A stretch of DNA of 64,000 nt from Microlunatus elymi (GCF_007362775.1 NZ_CP041692.1:2232001-2296000), one strand, 5' to 3'; positions 17,113-25,959 are shown, counted from the first letter of the stretch. The notes: generated by a model from the sequence alone, not told the origin. Numbers and translations are program-made.

Positions 17113-18279
17113 ATGATGTCGAAGCCGGCCCCGGACCGCGGCACGCCACCTGCCGACGCGAGCGCTCGCTCGGTCGCCCTGGCGGTGCTGCGATCGGGGC
17201 CGGTGTCGCGTGCCGAGTTGTCCCGCCAACTGGGCTTGTCGACCGCGAGCCTGACCCGGCTGACCCGGCCGATGCTGACGAGCGGGCTGCTGATCGAACG
17301 CCGAGCGGAGTTGATCAGTCGGACCGGACGACCGTCCCGTCCGCTGGACGTCGATGCCGGGCATGCCAACTTCCTGGGCATCAAACTCACCGGGTCGGTC
17401 GCCTACGCTGTGGTCTGCGACCTCAAGGGTGTCGAACTGGCCCGCGACGAACGCCCGATCGCCGATCCTTCCCCGGCGGCTGTGGTCGCGCTGGTGAACT
17501 CGATCACCGAGTCTCAGCGGATCGACTGGCCCAGGTTGGCCGGCATCGGCATCTCCCTGGGAGGCACGGTCGAAGGCCGGCGGATGGTCCGGCGGGCGCC
17601 GTTCCTGGGTTGGCGGGACGTCGCGCTGACCGATGCGCTGTCGACCGAGGTCGACCTGCCGGTCAGCCTGGACAACGATCTGCGGGCGCTGGCCCAGGCC
17701 GAGCACTGGTTCGGCGCCGGCCGTGGCTGCCGTTCGCTGCTGGTGATCACGGTCGGTGTCGGTGTCGGTGCCGCGGCCGTCGTACATGATCAACTTCTCG
17801 AGGGCAGGGGAGGCCTGGCCACCCTGGTCGGGCACTGGATTCTCGATCCCGACGGGCCACCGTGCCGCGATGTTGATCATCGCGGTTGCGCCAGCGCGAT
17901 CCTCACCTCGGGCGCGATCGCCGAGCAGGCGACCAGCGGACTGCATCGGCCGGTGAGCTTCGAGCAATGCGTCGGGTTGGCCGTGGCCGGCGATCCGGTG
18001 GCCGGCCGGGTGATCAGCTATGCCGCCGATCGCCTGGGGTTCCTGACGGCTCGGTTGGCCGACGTGTTCGCGCCGGAGCGGATCGTGATCACTGGCGACG
18101 GGCTGGACTACGTCGTCGCTGCGGAGGACGACTTTCGTCAAGCCCTGCAGGAGAACCGTTCGACCGAGGCCGATCCCGATGACGTACGGATCGCGCCGGG
18201 CGACTTCTTCAACTGGGCCCGCGGAGCCGCCTCGATCGCGATCCGGGACTACGTGCTGACCGACCTGCCGGTGACCTGA
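17113..18279 (+). CDS. ROK-family transcriptional regulator
   Basis: About 388 residues. N-terminal winged helix (SRAELSRQLGLSTASLTRLTRPMLTSGLLIE) and C-terminal ROK sugar-kinase-like domain (GIGISLGGTVEGR; DNDLRALAQAEHWFG; ITVGVGVGAAAV). The zinc-site motif CxCGxxGCxE is degenerate: PPCRDVDHRGCAS keeps two of the three cysteines. It probably senses the transported sugar and controls the locus through the repeated motif at 11354 and 13702 (inferred). Start uncertain: ATG 17113 or 17116, with a longer TTG at 17092. Confidence 0.88.
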   Translation: MMSKPAPDRGTPPADASARSVALAVLRSGPVSRAELSRQLGLSTASLTRLTRPMLTSGLLIERRAELISRTGRPSRPLDVDAGHANFLGIKLTGSVAYAVVCDLKGVELARDERPIADPSPAAVVALVNSITESQRIDWPRLAGIGISLGGTVEGRRMVRRAPFLGWRDVALTDALSTEVDLPVSLDNDLRALAQAEHWFGAGRGCRSLLVITVGVGVGAAAVVHDQLLEGRGGLATLVGHWILDPDGPPCRDVDHRGCASAILTSGAIAEQATSGLHRPVSFEQCVGLAVAGDPVAGRVISYAADRLGFLTARLADVFAPERIVITGDGLDYVVAAEDDFRQALQENRSTEADPDDVRIAPGDFFNWARGAASIAIRDYVLTDLPVT

Positions 18280-18315
18280 TCGTCCGACCGGGTGCACTCA
18301 GCAGCCTTGCTCGCC

Positions 18316-19074
18316 TCACGGCTGCAGGGATCCGGCCAGATCCTTCGGCAGCAGGCGGGCAGCCCGCATGAACCGGTGGCCGACCACGATGGTGATCGTC
18401 TGAGTACACAACAAGCCGACCAACACGATCACCTGTGCGGTGCCCGCCTGGATCGGCGAGCCGCCGCCCAGCAGCACCCCGATGAAGGCGCCGGGCAGGG
18501 TGACCAGGCCGACCGTACGGGTCTGGTCCATGCCCGGCACCAACGCCTCGGGCAGTCGCCGGCCGATCACCTCGGTGATCGACTCGGCCCGGGTCAGCCC
18601 GATGCTCAGGGCCGCCTCGTAGACGCCCTTCTCCTCCCGCAGCGCGGCGAAGGATCTACGGCCGGCCAGCGAATTCGCGTTCATCGTGCCGCCGATGATG
18701 ATGCCGGCCACCGGCACCAGCGACGGCCCGTTGAACGGGATCGCGCCGGAGGCGAAGATCACCGCCAAGGTCGGCACCAAGCCGCACAACATTGCCAGTG
18801 CGACCCAGGGCCAGGCCCGGCCTGCGCCGATCCGCCGCGACGAGGTGAACACAGCCACCGAGAACATGAACAACGCGAACACCGCCGACCAGATCAGCTG
18901 GCTGAGCGCGGCGGTGATGATCAAGGAGACGGCAGCCAGTTGGATCACCGCCCGGCCGGCGGCGACCGCGATCGCCTTCTCCTGCCGCAGTTGGCCGATC
19001 AACGATGCGCCGATGGCCAGCGCGACCAAGATCACCAGGGCGACGATCAGGCCGGGGCCGGGAGTTGCGAGCAC
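18316..19074 (-). CDS. fetB: FetB/UPF0014-family ABC permease (iron-export type)
   Basis: 252 residues, about seven membrane segments. Diagnostic blocks: GRAVIQLAAVSLIITAAL, GTMNANSLAGRR, EEKGVYEAALSIGLTRAES and LVTLPGAFIGVLLGG. In E. coli, FetB pairs with the ATPase FetA in iron export and oxidative-stress resistance. No ATPase gene is adjacent here, so it must pair with a distant subunit. It is convergent with the ROK gene. Confidence 0.88.
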   Translation of the reverse strand: MLATPGPGLIVALVILVALAIGASLIGQLRQEKAIAVAAGRAVIQLAAVSLIITAALSQLIWSAVFALFMFSVAVFTSSRRIGAGRAWPWVALAMLCGLVPTLAVIFASGAIPFNGPSLVPVAGIIIGGTMNANSLAGRRSFAALREEKGVYEAALSIGLTRAESITEVIGRRLPEALVPGMDQTRTVGLVTLPGAFIGVLLGGGSPIQAGTAQVIVLVGLLCTQTITIVVGHRFMRAARLLPKDLAGSLQP

Positions 19075-19150
19075 ATGCCTATCCTGCAGCCTCCGACCCG
19101 GATCGGGCGCAGCGCGGTGCCGACGCCAACCCGAGCCGCTCGGCGGCGCC

Positions 19151-20623
19151 TCACGCTTCCAGCGTCAACTCCTGCCGGCGTACGGCCGACCGGCCGAAGA
19201 TCAGGTAGCCGAAGAAGCCGATCACCAGTGCCGCCAGCACGCCGAGATTCGCATACGCCCAGCTGCCGGTGCGGCCGCCGATCGGGCCGAGCAGATAACC
19301 CTGCCAACTCAGCCAGTGCGCGTAGGTGTTGGTGACCAGGCCCCAGCCGACCGCGGTGCCGATGATCATCAACGCGATGCCGAGCCAGTTGATGTCGCCG
19401 TAACGACCGGTGCGGTCCTGCAGCCCGGCGGCGTCGTAATCCCTGTGTCGCAGGACGATGTCGGCCATCATCACCCCGGCCCAGGCCGCGATCGGCACGC
19501 CGAGAGTGATCAGGAAGCCCTGGAACGGGCCGAGAAAGTCGCTGGCGAAGAAGACGATGTAGATCGATCCGATGATCATGATGCAGCCGTCCACCGCGGC
19601 CGCGGCCCAGCGGGGCACCGGCAGACCGGCGCTGAGCAACGCCAGCCCGGAGGAGTAGATGTCCAGCACCGCGCCGCCGACCAGACCGAGCACGGCGACG
19701 ATCGCGAACGGCACCAGGAACCAGGTCGGCAACAGCGTGGTCAGCGCACCGATCGGATCGGCCGCCACCTTGTCGTTCAGCTCCTTGGACGATCCGGCCA
19801 GCAGCACCCCGAAGACCAGCAACAGCACCGGCGCCAGCGCGGCACCGAAGGTGGTCCAGCCGACCACGGCGCCGCTGCTGACGTTGCGTGGCAGGTAACG
19901 GGAATAGTCGGCCGCCATGTTGGCCCAGCTCAGGCCGAACGCGGTCATCATGAAGATCAACGCGCCGATCATGGCGGCCAGGCCGCCGGACGGCAGCGCG
20001 GCCAGCGCGGTCGGGTTGATGTGGCCGAGGACCAAGATCGCGTAGACCACCGTGAGTACGCCGGTGACGATGGTGATGATCACCTGCAGCCGCATGATCA
20101 AACTGAAGCCCATGATCCCGCTGCCGACGATCAGCACCGCCACCACGATCAGCGAAACGATCTTGGTCGGGGTGCCGGCGTTCCAGCCCAGCTCGCCGAA
20201 GACGGTCGTGGTGGCCAGCACCGCCAGCGAGACCAGCGCGGTCTCCCAGCCGACCGTGATCATCCACGACACCACCGCCGGCAACCGGCTGCCGCGCACC
20301 CCGAACGCCGGCCGGGCCAGCACCATCGTCGGCGCCGAACCCCGTTTGCCGATCAACGAGATCACTCCGCAGAGCGCGAACGACAACACGGTGCCGATCA
20401 CGCCGACCACGATCGCCTGCATCGCCGACAGCCCGAAGCCGAGCACGAACGATCCGTAGCTGATCCCGAGCACCGACACGTTGGCCGCGAACCACGGCCA
20501 GAACAGGCTCCTGGCGGTGCCGTGCCGCTCCGCCTCGGCGATCGTGTTCAGCCCGTTCTGTTCGATCGTCAGCGCCCGCGTCGCCTCCGCAGCCGTAGTC
20601 TCCGAGCTTGTCGAAGGTTCCAT
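19151..20623 (-). CDS. NCS1-family purine/cytosine permease
   Basis: 490 residues, about 12 membrane segments. Matches the cytosine/purine/uracil/allantoin permease family: NTIAEAERHGTARSLFWPWFAANVSV near the N-terminus, GWET in segment 3, SWANMAADYSRYLP, and the conserved Tyr/Pro block. Substrate could be cytosine, purine or a related base; not resolved from sequence. ATG 20623 is used; an extragenic-type repeat (20602-20617) overlaps codons 3-8. Confidence 0.9.
   Translation of the reverse strand: MEPSTSSETTAAEATRALTIEQNGLNTIAEAERHGTARSLFWPWFAANVSVLGISYGSFVLGFGLSAMQAIVVGVIGTVLSFALCGVISLIGKRGSAPTMVLARPAFGVRGSRLPAVVSWMITVGWETALVSLAVLATTTVFGELGWNAGTPTKIVSLIVVAVLIVGSGIMGFSLIMRLQVIITIVTGVLTVVYAILVLGHINPTALAALPSGGLAAMIGALIFMMTAFGLSWANMAADYSRYLPRNVSSGAVVGWTTFGAALAPVLLLVFGVLLAGSSKELNDKVAADPIGALTTLLPTWFLVPFAIVAVLGLVGGAVLDIYSSGLALLSAGLPVPRWAAAAVDGCIMIIGSIYIVFFASDFLGPFQGFLITLGVPIAAWAGVMMADIVLRHRDYDAAGLQDRTGRYGDINWLGIALMIIGTAVGWGLVTNTYAHWLSWQGYLLGPIGGRTGSWAYANLGVLAALVIGFFGYLIFGRSAVRRQELTLEA
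20602..20617. repeat. CCGAGCTTGTCGAAGG motif overlapping the permease start
   Basis: Variant of the CCCTGAGCCTGTCGAAGG motif family. It codes for residues PSTSSE of the NCS1 permease N-terminus. Confidence 0.45.
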
Positions 20624-20666
20624 GGCCCTCACCCTAATCCGGGCGCACCCGCTCGACCGGAGGTTT

Positions 20667-21107
20667 TCACTCCTGCGCCGGCGGCATCGCGCAGGCCGGG
20701 GTGCCGCCCGGCAGCCGCTGCCGATTCGCCGCAACCAGCCGATAGACGAACCAGGCGAGCGAGTTGATCACCGGCAAGGTGATCAGCCGGCCGAGCATCG
20801 CGTACGGCCTGCCGGCATAGGAAAGCCAAGCAGCAAAGGCATCCGCGCCGCCCGGCACCTGTGGCGGCACGCCATCGCCGGCCGGTAGCCAGATCAGCTC
20901 TCGCCGGGTCCGCTCGACACTCAGCCCGAAGGTCTCCAGCTCCAGGAACTGATAGGGCACGCGTTGGACGTCGGGCCGATCCGTGCGATGCAGCCGATCG
21001 GCGAGCCAACTCGTACTCGAACTGCAGAAGGCGCAGTCGCCGTCGATGATCACCCAGGGGCGATCCCGGTGCCCGGCCCGGATCGATGGTGTGGGAGCCG
21101 GCGTCAT
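20667..21107 (-). CDS. DCC-family thiol-disulfide oxidoreductase-like protein (DUF393)
   Basis: 146 residues. The motif IIDGDCAFCSSS gives the DCC signature (DxxCxxC) near residue 23. A hydrophobic segment follows (LGRLITLPVINSLAWFVYRLVA). DUF393 proteins are thioredoxin-like and mostly uncharacterised. The gene lies 4 bases after the membrane-protein gene upstream, suggesting one transcript. Confidence 0.85.
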   Translation of the reverse strand: MTPAPTPSIRAGHRDRPWVIIDGDCAFCSSSTSWLADRLHRTDRPDVQRVPYQFLELETFGLSVERTRRELIWLPAGDGVPPQVPGGADAFAAWLSYAGRPYAMLGRLITLPVINSLAWFVYRLVAANRQRLPGGTPACAMPPAQE

Positions 21108-21111
21108 GGGT

Positions 21112-22068
21112 TCATCCTGACACGATGCGCGGTGCGAGCCGGCGGACGGTGATCACTGCCCCGGCGACGACACCGGCGTACCCGGTCAGGATCGCAACCA
21201 GCCAGGCGGTCGAGACCGAACGACACGACGTGCCCCAGAATCCGCTGCCGTACGGGTCCGCGCCGCCCAGCGCGGAATCGCCGATGGTCAACGCGCACAA
21301 GTCCCGACCGGTCGTCTCCGCGCTGACCACAGTGGCGGACGTCATCACGAACGCGGTCGCCAGCAGACCGGCCAGGATCGCCCCGACGGCAACGCCGGCG
21401 ACGGCCGCGCGTCGAGTGCCCCGGGCCCGGCCGACCGCAGCGCAGCCGAACGCGACCGCGATCACGCACAACACTCCGAGCAACACATACGGCAGCAGCC
21501 TCACGGTGGGCGACGGTGGATCCGGCGTCTCGGGAGGATCCGGCAGGATCAGGTCCCTGACCACGTACATCGCGTCGCCGTCGTCGGACAGCCGGACCAC
21601 CAGCGAGTGATCGAATTCTGATCCACTCTGCTCGCCGTCGGACCGCACCCAGGCGTCGGTTCGGACCCGGAAGATCACCGATCCGTCCGGTGTCGGCCGC
21701 AGGTCGAGCACCTCGACGTCGATCCTCGGATCGCTCAGCGCCTGCCCCATGGAGGCCGCCTGCTCACCGTCGAAGAAGATGCGGAAGATCTTGTCGCCGA
21801 CGTCGGGCTCGGCCAGCGTGATCGAGGAAGGCAACGGTGAGCTGCGGTGCGCCGGCGTGCCCAGACCGGTCTTGGCGCCGTAGAAGTCGCCGATCAGCCG
21901 GCGTTCGGTGTCGGTGATCCGGTCCGCCTGCGACCACGGATTGCGATGGCTCAGGTACAGCGCGATCCCGGCCGAGGTCAGCGCGATCAGCAGCAGCACG
22001 GCAGCCAGCCCGGCCGCGAAGATCGGTGGGGTGGCGCGGCGTTGCGTCACAGCCGTCGGTTGGCTCAC
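21112..22068 (-). CDS. Hypothetical membrane protein
   Basis: 318 residues. One membrane segment near residues 15-40, an extracytoplasmic region of about 150 residues without recognised domain (contains IFRIFFDGEQAASMGQALSD and FRVRTDAWVRSDGEQSG), then three C-terminal segments. Two cysteines (DLCALTIGD, GTSCRSV) lie in the last outside loop and could pair. No family recognised. GTG 22068 is supported by a TAGGCT box six bases upstream; divergent from dnaG. Confidence 0.7.
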   Translation of the reverse strand: MSQPTAVTQRRATPPIFAAGLAAVLLLIALTSAGIALYLSHRNPWSQADRITDTERRLIGDFYGAKTGLGTPAHRSSPLPSSITLAEPDVGDKIFRIFFDGEQAASMGQALSDPRIDVEVLDLRPTPDGSVIFRVRTDAWVRSDGEQSGSEFDHSLVVRLSDDGDAMYVVRDLILPDPPETPDPPSPTVRLLPYVLLGVLCVIAVAFGCAAVGRARGTRRAAVAGVAVGAILAGLLATAFVMTSATVVSAETTGRDLCALTIGDSALGGADPYGSGFWGTSCRSVSTAWLVAILTGYAGVVAGAVITVRRLAPRIVSG

Positions 22069-22074
22069 GCCGCG

Positions 22075-22080
22075 AGCCTA
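22075..22080 (-). promoter_or_regulatory. -10 box of a leaderless promoter
   Basis: TAGGCT on the minus strand, six bases before the GTG at 22068. Confidence 0.5.
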
Positions 22081-22098
22081 TCCGTGGACGGCCGACTC

Positions 22099-22214
22099 CA
22101 GCCGCACCCGAAACACTCCCGCACCCGATGTCGCCCGGGCCATACACAGCCGCACCCAAAATCTTCCCCCGCACCCGATGTTTCGCGTGCGCGGGTCGGT
22201 TTTGGGTGCGGCTG
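22099..22214. repeat. Extragenic direct and inverted repeat before dnaG
   Basis: A unit beginning CAGCCGCACCC and ending CCCGCACCCGATGT occurs at 22099-22131 and 22147-22181. The second copy also forms an inverted repeat: CAGCCGCACCCAAAA (22147-22161) pairs perfectly over 15 bases with 22200-22214, with extra inner pairing. It lies between divergent genes. Confidence 0.7.
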
Positions 22215-22291
22215 TTGGCGGACCGCCGGGACGGTGCGTTGGCCGTCGCGGCTGCCCGAGTTCCGGCGTACGGATCGTCGGCGCCGACCAT

Positions 22292-22297
22292 TACACT
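22292..22297 (+). promoter_or_regulatory. -10 box of the dnaG promoter (leaderless)
   Basis: TACACT followed by six bases and GTG at 22304. Confidence 0.5.
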
Positions 22298-22303
22298 CGG
22301 CCC

Positions 22304-24265
22304 GTGGCCGGCCGGATTAACGAGGAAGACATCGCGGCCGTGCGCGAGCGCGCGAAGATCGAGGACGTCGTCGGATCGTACGTGATGCTCCGCAACGCCG
22401 GCGGTGGCTCGATGAAGGGACTGTGTCCCTTCCACGACGAGTCCACCCCCAGCTTCAACGTCACCCCCGCCCGCGGGCTCTGGTATTGCTTCGGCGCCTG
22501 CAGCGAGGGCGGCGACGTGATCAGCTTCCTGCAGAAGATCGAGAACCTCACCTTCGCCGAAGCGGTGCAGAAGCTGGCCGACCGGGTCGGGATCCAACTG
22601 CGGATCAGTGACGACGGTGGACCGCGGATGCCGGCCGGGCTGCGGGTCCGGCTGATGGAGGCGCACAAGGCCGCCGCCGAGTTCTTCGCCGAGCAGCTGA
22701 GTACTCCGGACGCGCTGACCGCGCGACGCTTCCTGGCCGAGCGTGGTTTCGACCGCGCCGCAGCCGAGGAGTTCGGTGTCGGTTACGCGCCGCGCGGCGG
22801 ACGGCAGCTCGGCCAGCATCTGAAGGGACGCGGCTTCGCGGAGGAGGAGTTGATCACCGGCGGCCTGCTGCGGCAGCGCGGCTACGACTTCTTCTCCGGC
22901 CGGCTGCTGTGGCCGATCCGCGACGCCGGCAAGTCGGTCGTCGGCTTCGGCGCCCGCCGCATCTTCGACGAGGACCGGCTGCCGGCCAAGTACATCAACA
23001 CCCCGGAAACCCCGCTGTACAAGAAATCTCACGTGCTGTACGGGCTGGACCTGGCCCGGCCGGAGATCGGCAAACGGGCCCAGGCGGTGGTGGTCGAGGG
23101 CTACACCGACGTGATGGCCGCCCACCTGTCCGGGGTGAAGACGGCGGTCGCCTCCTGCGGCACCGCGTTCGGAAACGATCATGCGCGGATCCTGCAGCGG
23201 CTGATGGGGGACCAGGGCAACGGCGAGGTGATCTTCACCTTCGACGGCGACGCCGCCGGGCAGAACGCCGCGCTCAAGGTGTTCTCGCTGGACTCGGCCT
23301 TCATCACCCAGACCTACGTGGCGATCGAACCGACCGGGTTGGATCCGTGTGATCTGCGACTGCAGCACGGCGACGCGGCGGTGCGTGAACTGGTCGGCCG
23401 GCGGATGCCGCTGTACCGGTTCGTGATGGACAACGTGCTGAGTAAATACGATCTTGATCGGGCCGACGCCCGGGTGGACGCGCTGCGCGAGGCGGCGCCG
23501 CTGGTAGCCAGCGTCCGAGACCGCGGCAAGGTCAGCGAATACATTCGGGAGCTGGCCAAATGGCTGGGAATGGATCCCGAAGAGGTACGCCATGAGGTCA
23601 ATCGGGTCGCCTCCCGGGCGTCCCGGCGACCGGCCCAACCCGAGCAGGGCGGTCATCGTGATCAACGCGGGCACCGTGATCAAGCCCAGTCCCAGCGGCC
23701 CGAGGCACCGACGGCCGCGGCGTCCTCGCCCAGCACACCGGGGACAGCGGCGGCGGCCGACATCCTGCCCGACCCGCACGATCGCAGCCTTGGTACCGAA
23801 CGGGAGACCGCGAAGCTGATCATCCAGGTGCCGCAACTGTTCGGTGACGAGCTGTCCCGGCTCACCTCCGACGACTTCACCCACCCGGCCTACGCCGCGG
23901 TGCTGCGGCACGCGCACAAGGCGGCAGCCAACCCGCCGGCATCGAACCCGTCGGCGCCCGATCCGTTCTCCGATTGGCCGCGCCGGGTCGCCACCGCCGA
24001 GGACAACCCGTGGGTCAACTCGCTGGTGATCGCGCTCGCGGTCGAACCGCTGCTCACCGCGGCGCCGACCCACGGTTACGTGATCGCGTACACCTCCAAG
24101 CTGCGGGTGAACACGGTGAGCCGGCAGATCGGCCGGATCAAGTCCCGGCTGCAACGCACCAATCCGGTCCAGGACCCGACCACGTACAACAAGACCTTCT
24201 CCGAGCTGGTGATGCTGGAGGCGCAGCGCAAGCAGCTGCAGATCCGGAGTTTGTCCGGCGGCTGA
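22304..24265 (+). CDS. dnaG: DNA primase DnaG
   Basis: 653 residues. The N-terminal CHC2 zinc domain has Cys41, His44, Cys62 and Cys66 (GLCPFHDESTPSF, WYCFGACSEGGD). The catalytic core and TOPRIM follow (VVEGYTDVMAAHLSG; TFDGDAAGQNAALK). A low-complexity linker (about 450-490, with GGHRDQRGHRDQ) joins the C-terminal helicase-interaction region. It makes RNA primers at the fork. GTG start chosen for the TACACT box six bases upstream and because the core begins at AGRINEEDI. A sigma factor gene follows. Confidence 0.96.
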   Translation: MAGRINEEDIAAVRERAKIEDVVGSYVMLRNAGGGSMKGLCPFHDESTPSFNVTPARGLWYCFGACSEGGDVISFLQKIENLTFAEAVQKLADRVGIQLRISDDGGPRMPAGLRVRLMEAHKAAAEFFAEQLSTPDALTARRFLAERGFDRAAAEEFGVGYAPRGGRQLGQHLKGRGFAEEELITGGLLRQRGYDFFSGRLLWPIRDAGKSVVGFGARRIFDEDRLPAKYINTPETPLYKKSHVLYGLDLARPEIGKRAQAVVVEGYTDVMAAHLSGVKTAVASCGTAFGNDHARILQRLMGDQGNGEVIFTFDGDAAGQNAALKVFSLDSAFITQTYVAIEPTGLDPCDLRLQHGDAAVRELVGRRMPLYRFVMDNVLSKYDLDRADARVDALREAAPLVASVRDRGKVSEYIRELAKWLGMDPEEVRHEVNRVASRASRRPAQPEQGGHRDQRGHRDQAQSQRPEAPTAAASSPSTPGTAAAADILPDPHDRSLGTERETAKLIIQVPQLFGDELSRLTSDDFTHPAYAAVLRHAHKAAANPPASNPSAPDPFSDWPRRVATAEDNPWVNSLVIALAVEPLLTAAPTHGYVIAYTSKLRVNTVSRQIGRIKSRLQRTNPVQDPTTYNKTFSELVMLEAQRKQLQIRSLSGG

Positions 24266-24303
24266 ACCTCGGTGGCTGAGCCTCGGCGGGGCCCGCCGGG
24301 ACC

Positions 24304-24339
24304 GATACGGGCAACACCTGCCCGGATGCGGGCAACACC
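24304..24339. repeat. Direct repeat with 21-base period before the sigma gene
   Basis: GATACGGGCAACACC (24304-24318) and GATGCGGGCAACACC (24325-24339) differ at one base. The spacing is two helical turns and the second copy ends 6 bases before the GTG start. Possible activator or repressor site. Confidence 0.4.
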
Positions 24340-24345
24340 GGCACC

Positions 24346-25245
24346 GTGTCGGACGACACCCGTTCGGCCACGCTGTCGATCATGGACGAGATCGGACTCG
24401 CGTTGCCGCCGGCATCGCTCACCGCGGCGGACGAATCCCAACTGGCCCAGGAGATCGAGGCCGGACTGCTGGCCGGCGAGGCTCGCGCGTCCGGCGGGCG
24501 TTCGGATGCCACCGAGGCGGAGTTGATCATGCTCGAGCGGCTCGGCCAGCAATCGGTGCGGCGTCTGATCGAGTCCAACCTGCGGCTGGTCGCCCTGGTC
24601 ATCAGGCGGGACGCCGGGCGCAGCCGGGTGGGCAACAACGAGCTGTTCCAGGAGGGCTGTCTGGGGTTGATCGAGGCGGTCCGTCGGTTCGACCATCGGC
24701 GCGGACTGCGCTTCGCCACCTACGCGCTGCATTGGATCCGCGCCTATGTCGGCGCGCTGTCGGCGACGCGCGGCGGCGGACTGAATCTGCCGTACAGCCA
24801 GGCCGAACGGGCCCGCGAGCTACGCGGGCTGCAGACTCACCTCTCCCAGCAACTCGGCCGGCTGGCGTCGACGACCGAGGTGGCGACCGCCGTCGGCCGT
24901 GACGTCGAGTGGGTGGAGTGGATGCTGTCGCACACTCCGATCACCTTGCTGGCCGAGCAGGATCTCAGCGTGCTGGAGTTGCCGGACGACCGGGCGGCCG
25001 AGGAGTTCGAGTCGGTGCTGCGGACCGACCTGCCCGGCCGCGAACTGCTGGTCGGGCTGAACGAGCTGGAGCGTCGGGTGATCGAGCTGCGGTACGGGTT
25101 CACCGACGGCTCCGAACACAACACCAGTGAGGTGGCTCGCCGGCTCGGTGTCAGCCGCGCCCGCGCCCGCCGCTGCGAACTGCGAGCGCTGGAGAGACTG
25201 CGCGCTGTCTATCCCCAGCAGGCCAGCGCCCACCTGTACTCCTGA
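24346..25245 (+). CDS. Sigma-70 family RNA polymerase sigma factor (group 2-like)
   Basis: 299 residues. Region 2 is clear (ESNLRLVALVIRRDAG ... ELFQEGCLGLIEAVRRFDHRRGLRFATYALHWIR), then region 3 and region 4 (LNELERRVIELRYGF ... SEVARRLGVSRARARRCELRALERL). There is no region 1.1. Region 2.4 is less conserved than in the housekeeping sigma, suggesting a stress or stationary-phase regulon (inference). It follows dnaG by 80 bases, recalling the dnaG-rpoD order of macromolecular synthesis operons. Confidence 0.88.
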   Translation: MSDDTRSATLSIMDEIGLALPPASLTAADESQLAQEIEAGLLAGEARASGGRSDATEAELIMLERLGQQSVRRLIESNLRLVALVIRRDAGRSRVGNNELFQEGCLGLIEAVRRFDHRRGLRFATYALHWIRAYVGALSATRGGGLNLPYSQAERARELRGLQTHLSQQLGRLASTTEVATAVGRDVEWVEWMLSHTPITLLAEQDLSVLELPDDRAAEEFESVLRTDLPGRELLVGLNELERRVIELRYGFTDGSEHNTSEVARRLGVSRARARRCELRALERLRAVYPQQASAHLYS

Positions 25246-25254
25246 TCTCCCAGC

Positions 25255-25581
25255 TCATTGGCCCAGCCCTAGGAACAGGGTGATCATCGGCGTCAGCTGA
25301 CGGAGCAGATCTTCATCGAGTTCGCCCAGGCGGCTGCGCAGGTTCACCCGCTTGACCGGGCCGAGCTTGTCAATCTGCAGCCAGGACCGCTTGTCCAGAC
25401 CGTTGGTGGCGTCGGGTTCGACCTGGAGCCTGGCCAGGGGCGCATCGGCGTCGGCGCTGGTGAACGGAACGACCAGGACTGAATCGGTTGCGTCGAAACG
25501 GTCATTCTGAATGACCAGAACCGGGCGGGGTTTGCTGGCGTAGCCCGTCCCAGCGCCGATCCAGATGTCGCCGCGCTTCAC
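25255..25581 (-). CDS. mazF: MazF/PemK-family endoribonuclease toxin
   Basis: 108 residues. VKRGDIWIGAGTGYASKPRPVLVIQND is the standard MazF opening, with TSADADAPLARLQVEPDATNGLDKRSWLQIDKL and a C-terminal LRQLTPMITLFLGLG. MazF toxins cleave mRNA at short motifs. GTG 25581 overlaps the antitoxin stop (GTGA); an upstream in-frame TTG at 25593 is less likely. A truncated relative lies at 32175-32354. Confidence 0.9.
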   Translation of the reverse strand: MKRGDIWIGAGTGYASKPRPVLVIQNDRFDATDSVLVVPFTSADADAPLARLQVEPDATNGLDKRSWLQIDKLGPVKRVNLRSRLGELDEDLLRQLTPMITLFLGLGQ

Positions 25582-25790
25582 TCGCCATCCCAAACCTCGG
25601 CGACCATCGCCTCCATCCAGGCTTGGTCCTCCGCCTCGGCGGGGGAGTTGCGGATGTTCATGGCCTGGCGGTGGGCTTCCTCGGCGAAGCCGGGGGCGTT
25701 GACGTCGGGGATCCAGATCTGCACCGGGCGCATGCCACGGTGGCGGAGGCGCTCGCGGTGTTGGCGTACGCGTTCGGTGGATGTACCCAT
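25578..25790 (-). CDS. mazE: MazE-type antitoxin (DUF3018 family)
   Basis: 70 residues: STERVRQHRERLRHRGMRPVQIWIPDVNAPGF opens as in DUF3018 antitoxins that pair with MazF/PemK toxins, and an acidic C-terminus (WMEAMVAEVWDGE) would contact the toxin. ATG 25790. A near-palindrome GTTACATGCAAC (25800-25811) lies 9 bases upstream and may be the autorepression site. A longer open frame 5' of the ATG runs through the tRNA genes and is not coding. Confidence 0.88.
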   Translation of the reverse strand: MGTSTERVRQHRERLRHRGMRPVQIWIPDVNAPGFAEEAHRQAMNIRNSPAEAEDQAWMEAMVAEVWDGE

Positions 25791-25799
25791 GCAGCCATT

Positions 25800-25811
25800 G
25801 TTACATGCAAC
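25800..25811. promoter_or_regulatory. Possible MazE operator
   Basis: GTTACATGCAAC, a 12-base near-palindrome (GTTnCATGnAAC) immediately before mazE. The identical 12-mer also occurs at 32338-32349 beside the mazF remnant. Confidence 0.35.
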
Positions 25812-25886
25812 GTCGGACCGGTAGTCCACCTGCTCGGATGCACGAATGCCCAGCCAGAATCGATTCTGACTGGGCATCCACCTAGG

Positions 25887-25959
25887 TGACCCCAGCGGGA
25901 TTTGAACCCGCGTTACCGCCGTGAGAGGGCGATGTCCTAGGCCGCTAGACGATGGGGCC
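25887..25959 (-). tRNA. tRNA-Glu (anticodon CTC)
   Basis: 73 bases on the minus strand beginning GGCCCCATCGTCTAGCGG. Acceptor stem GGCCCCA pairs with TGGGGTC; T-loop GGTTCAAATCC; anticodon loop CCTCTCA gives CTC. CCA is not encoded. Downstream of tRNA-Asn on the same strand. Confidence 0.95.

Noticed and set aside
18686-20767. A 693-codon plus-strand open frame over the fetB and NCS1 genes
   Set aside because: Shadow of two clear membrane-protein genes on the minus strand.
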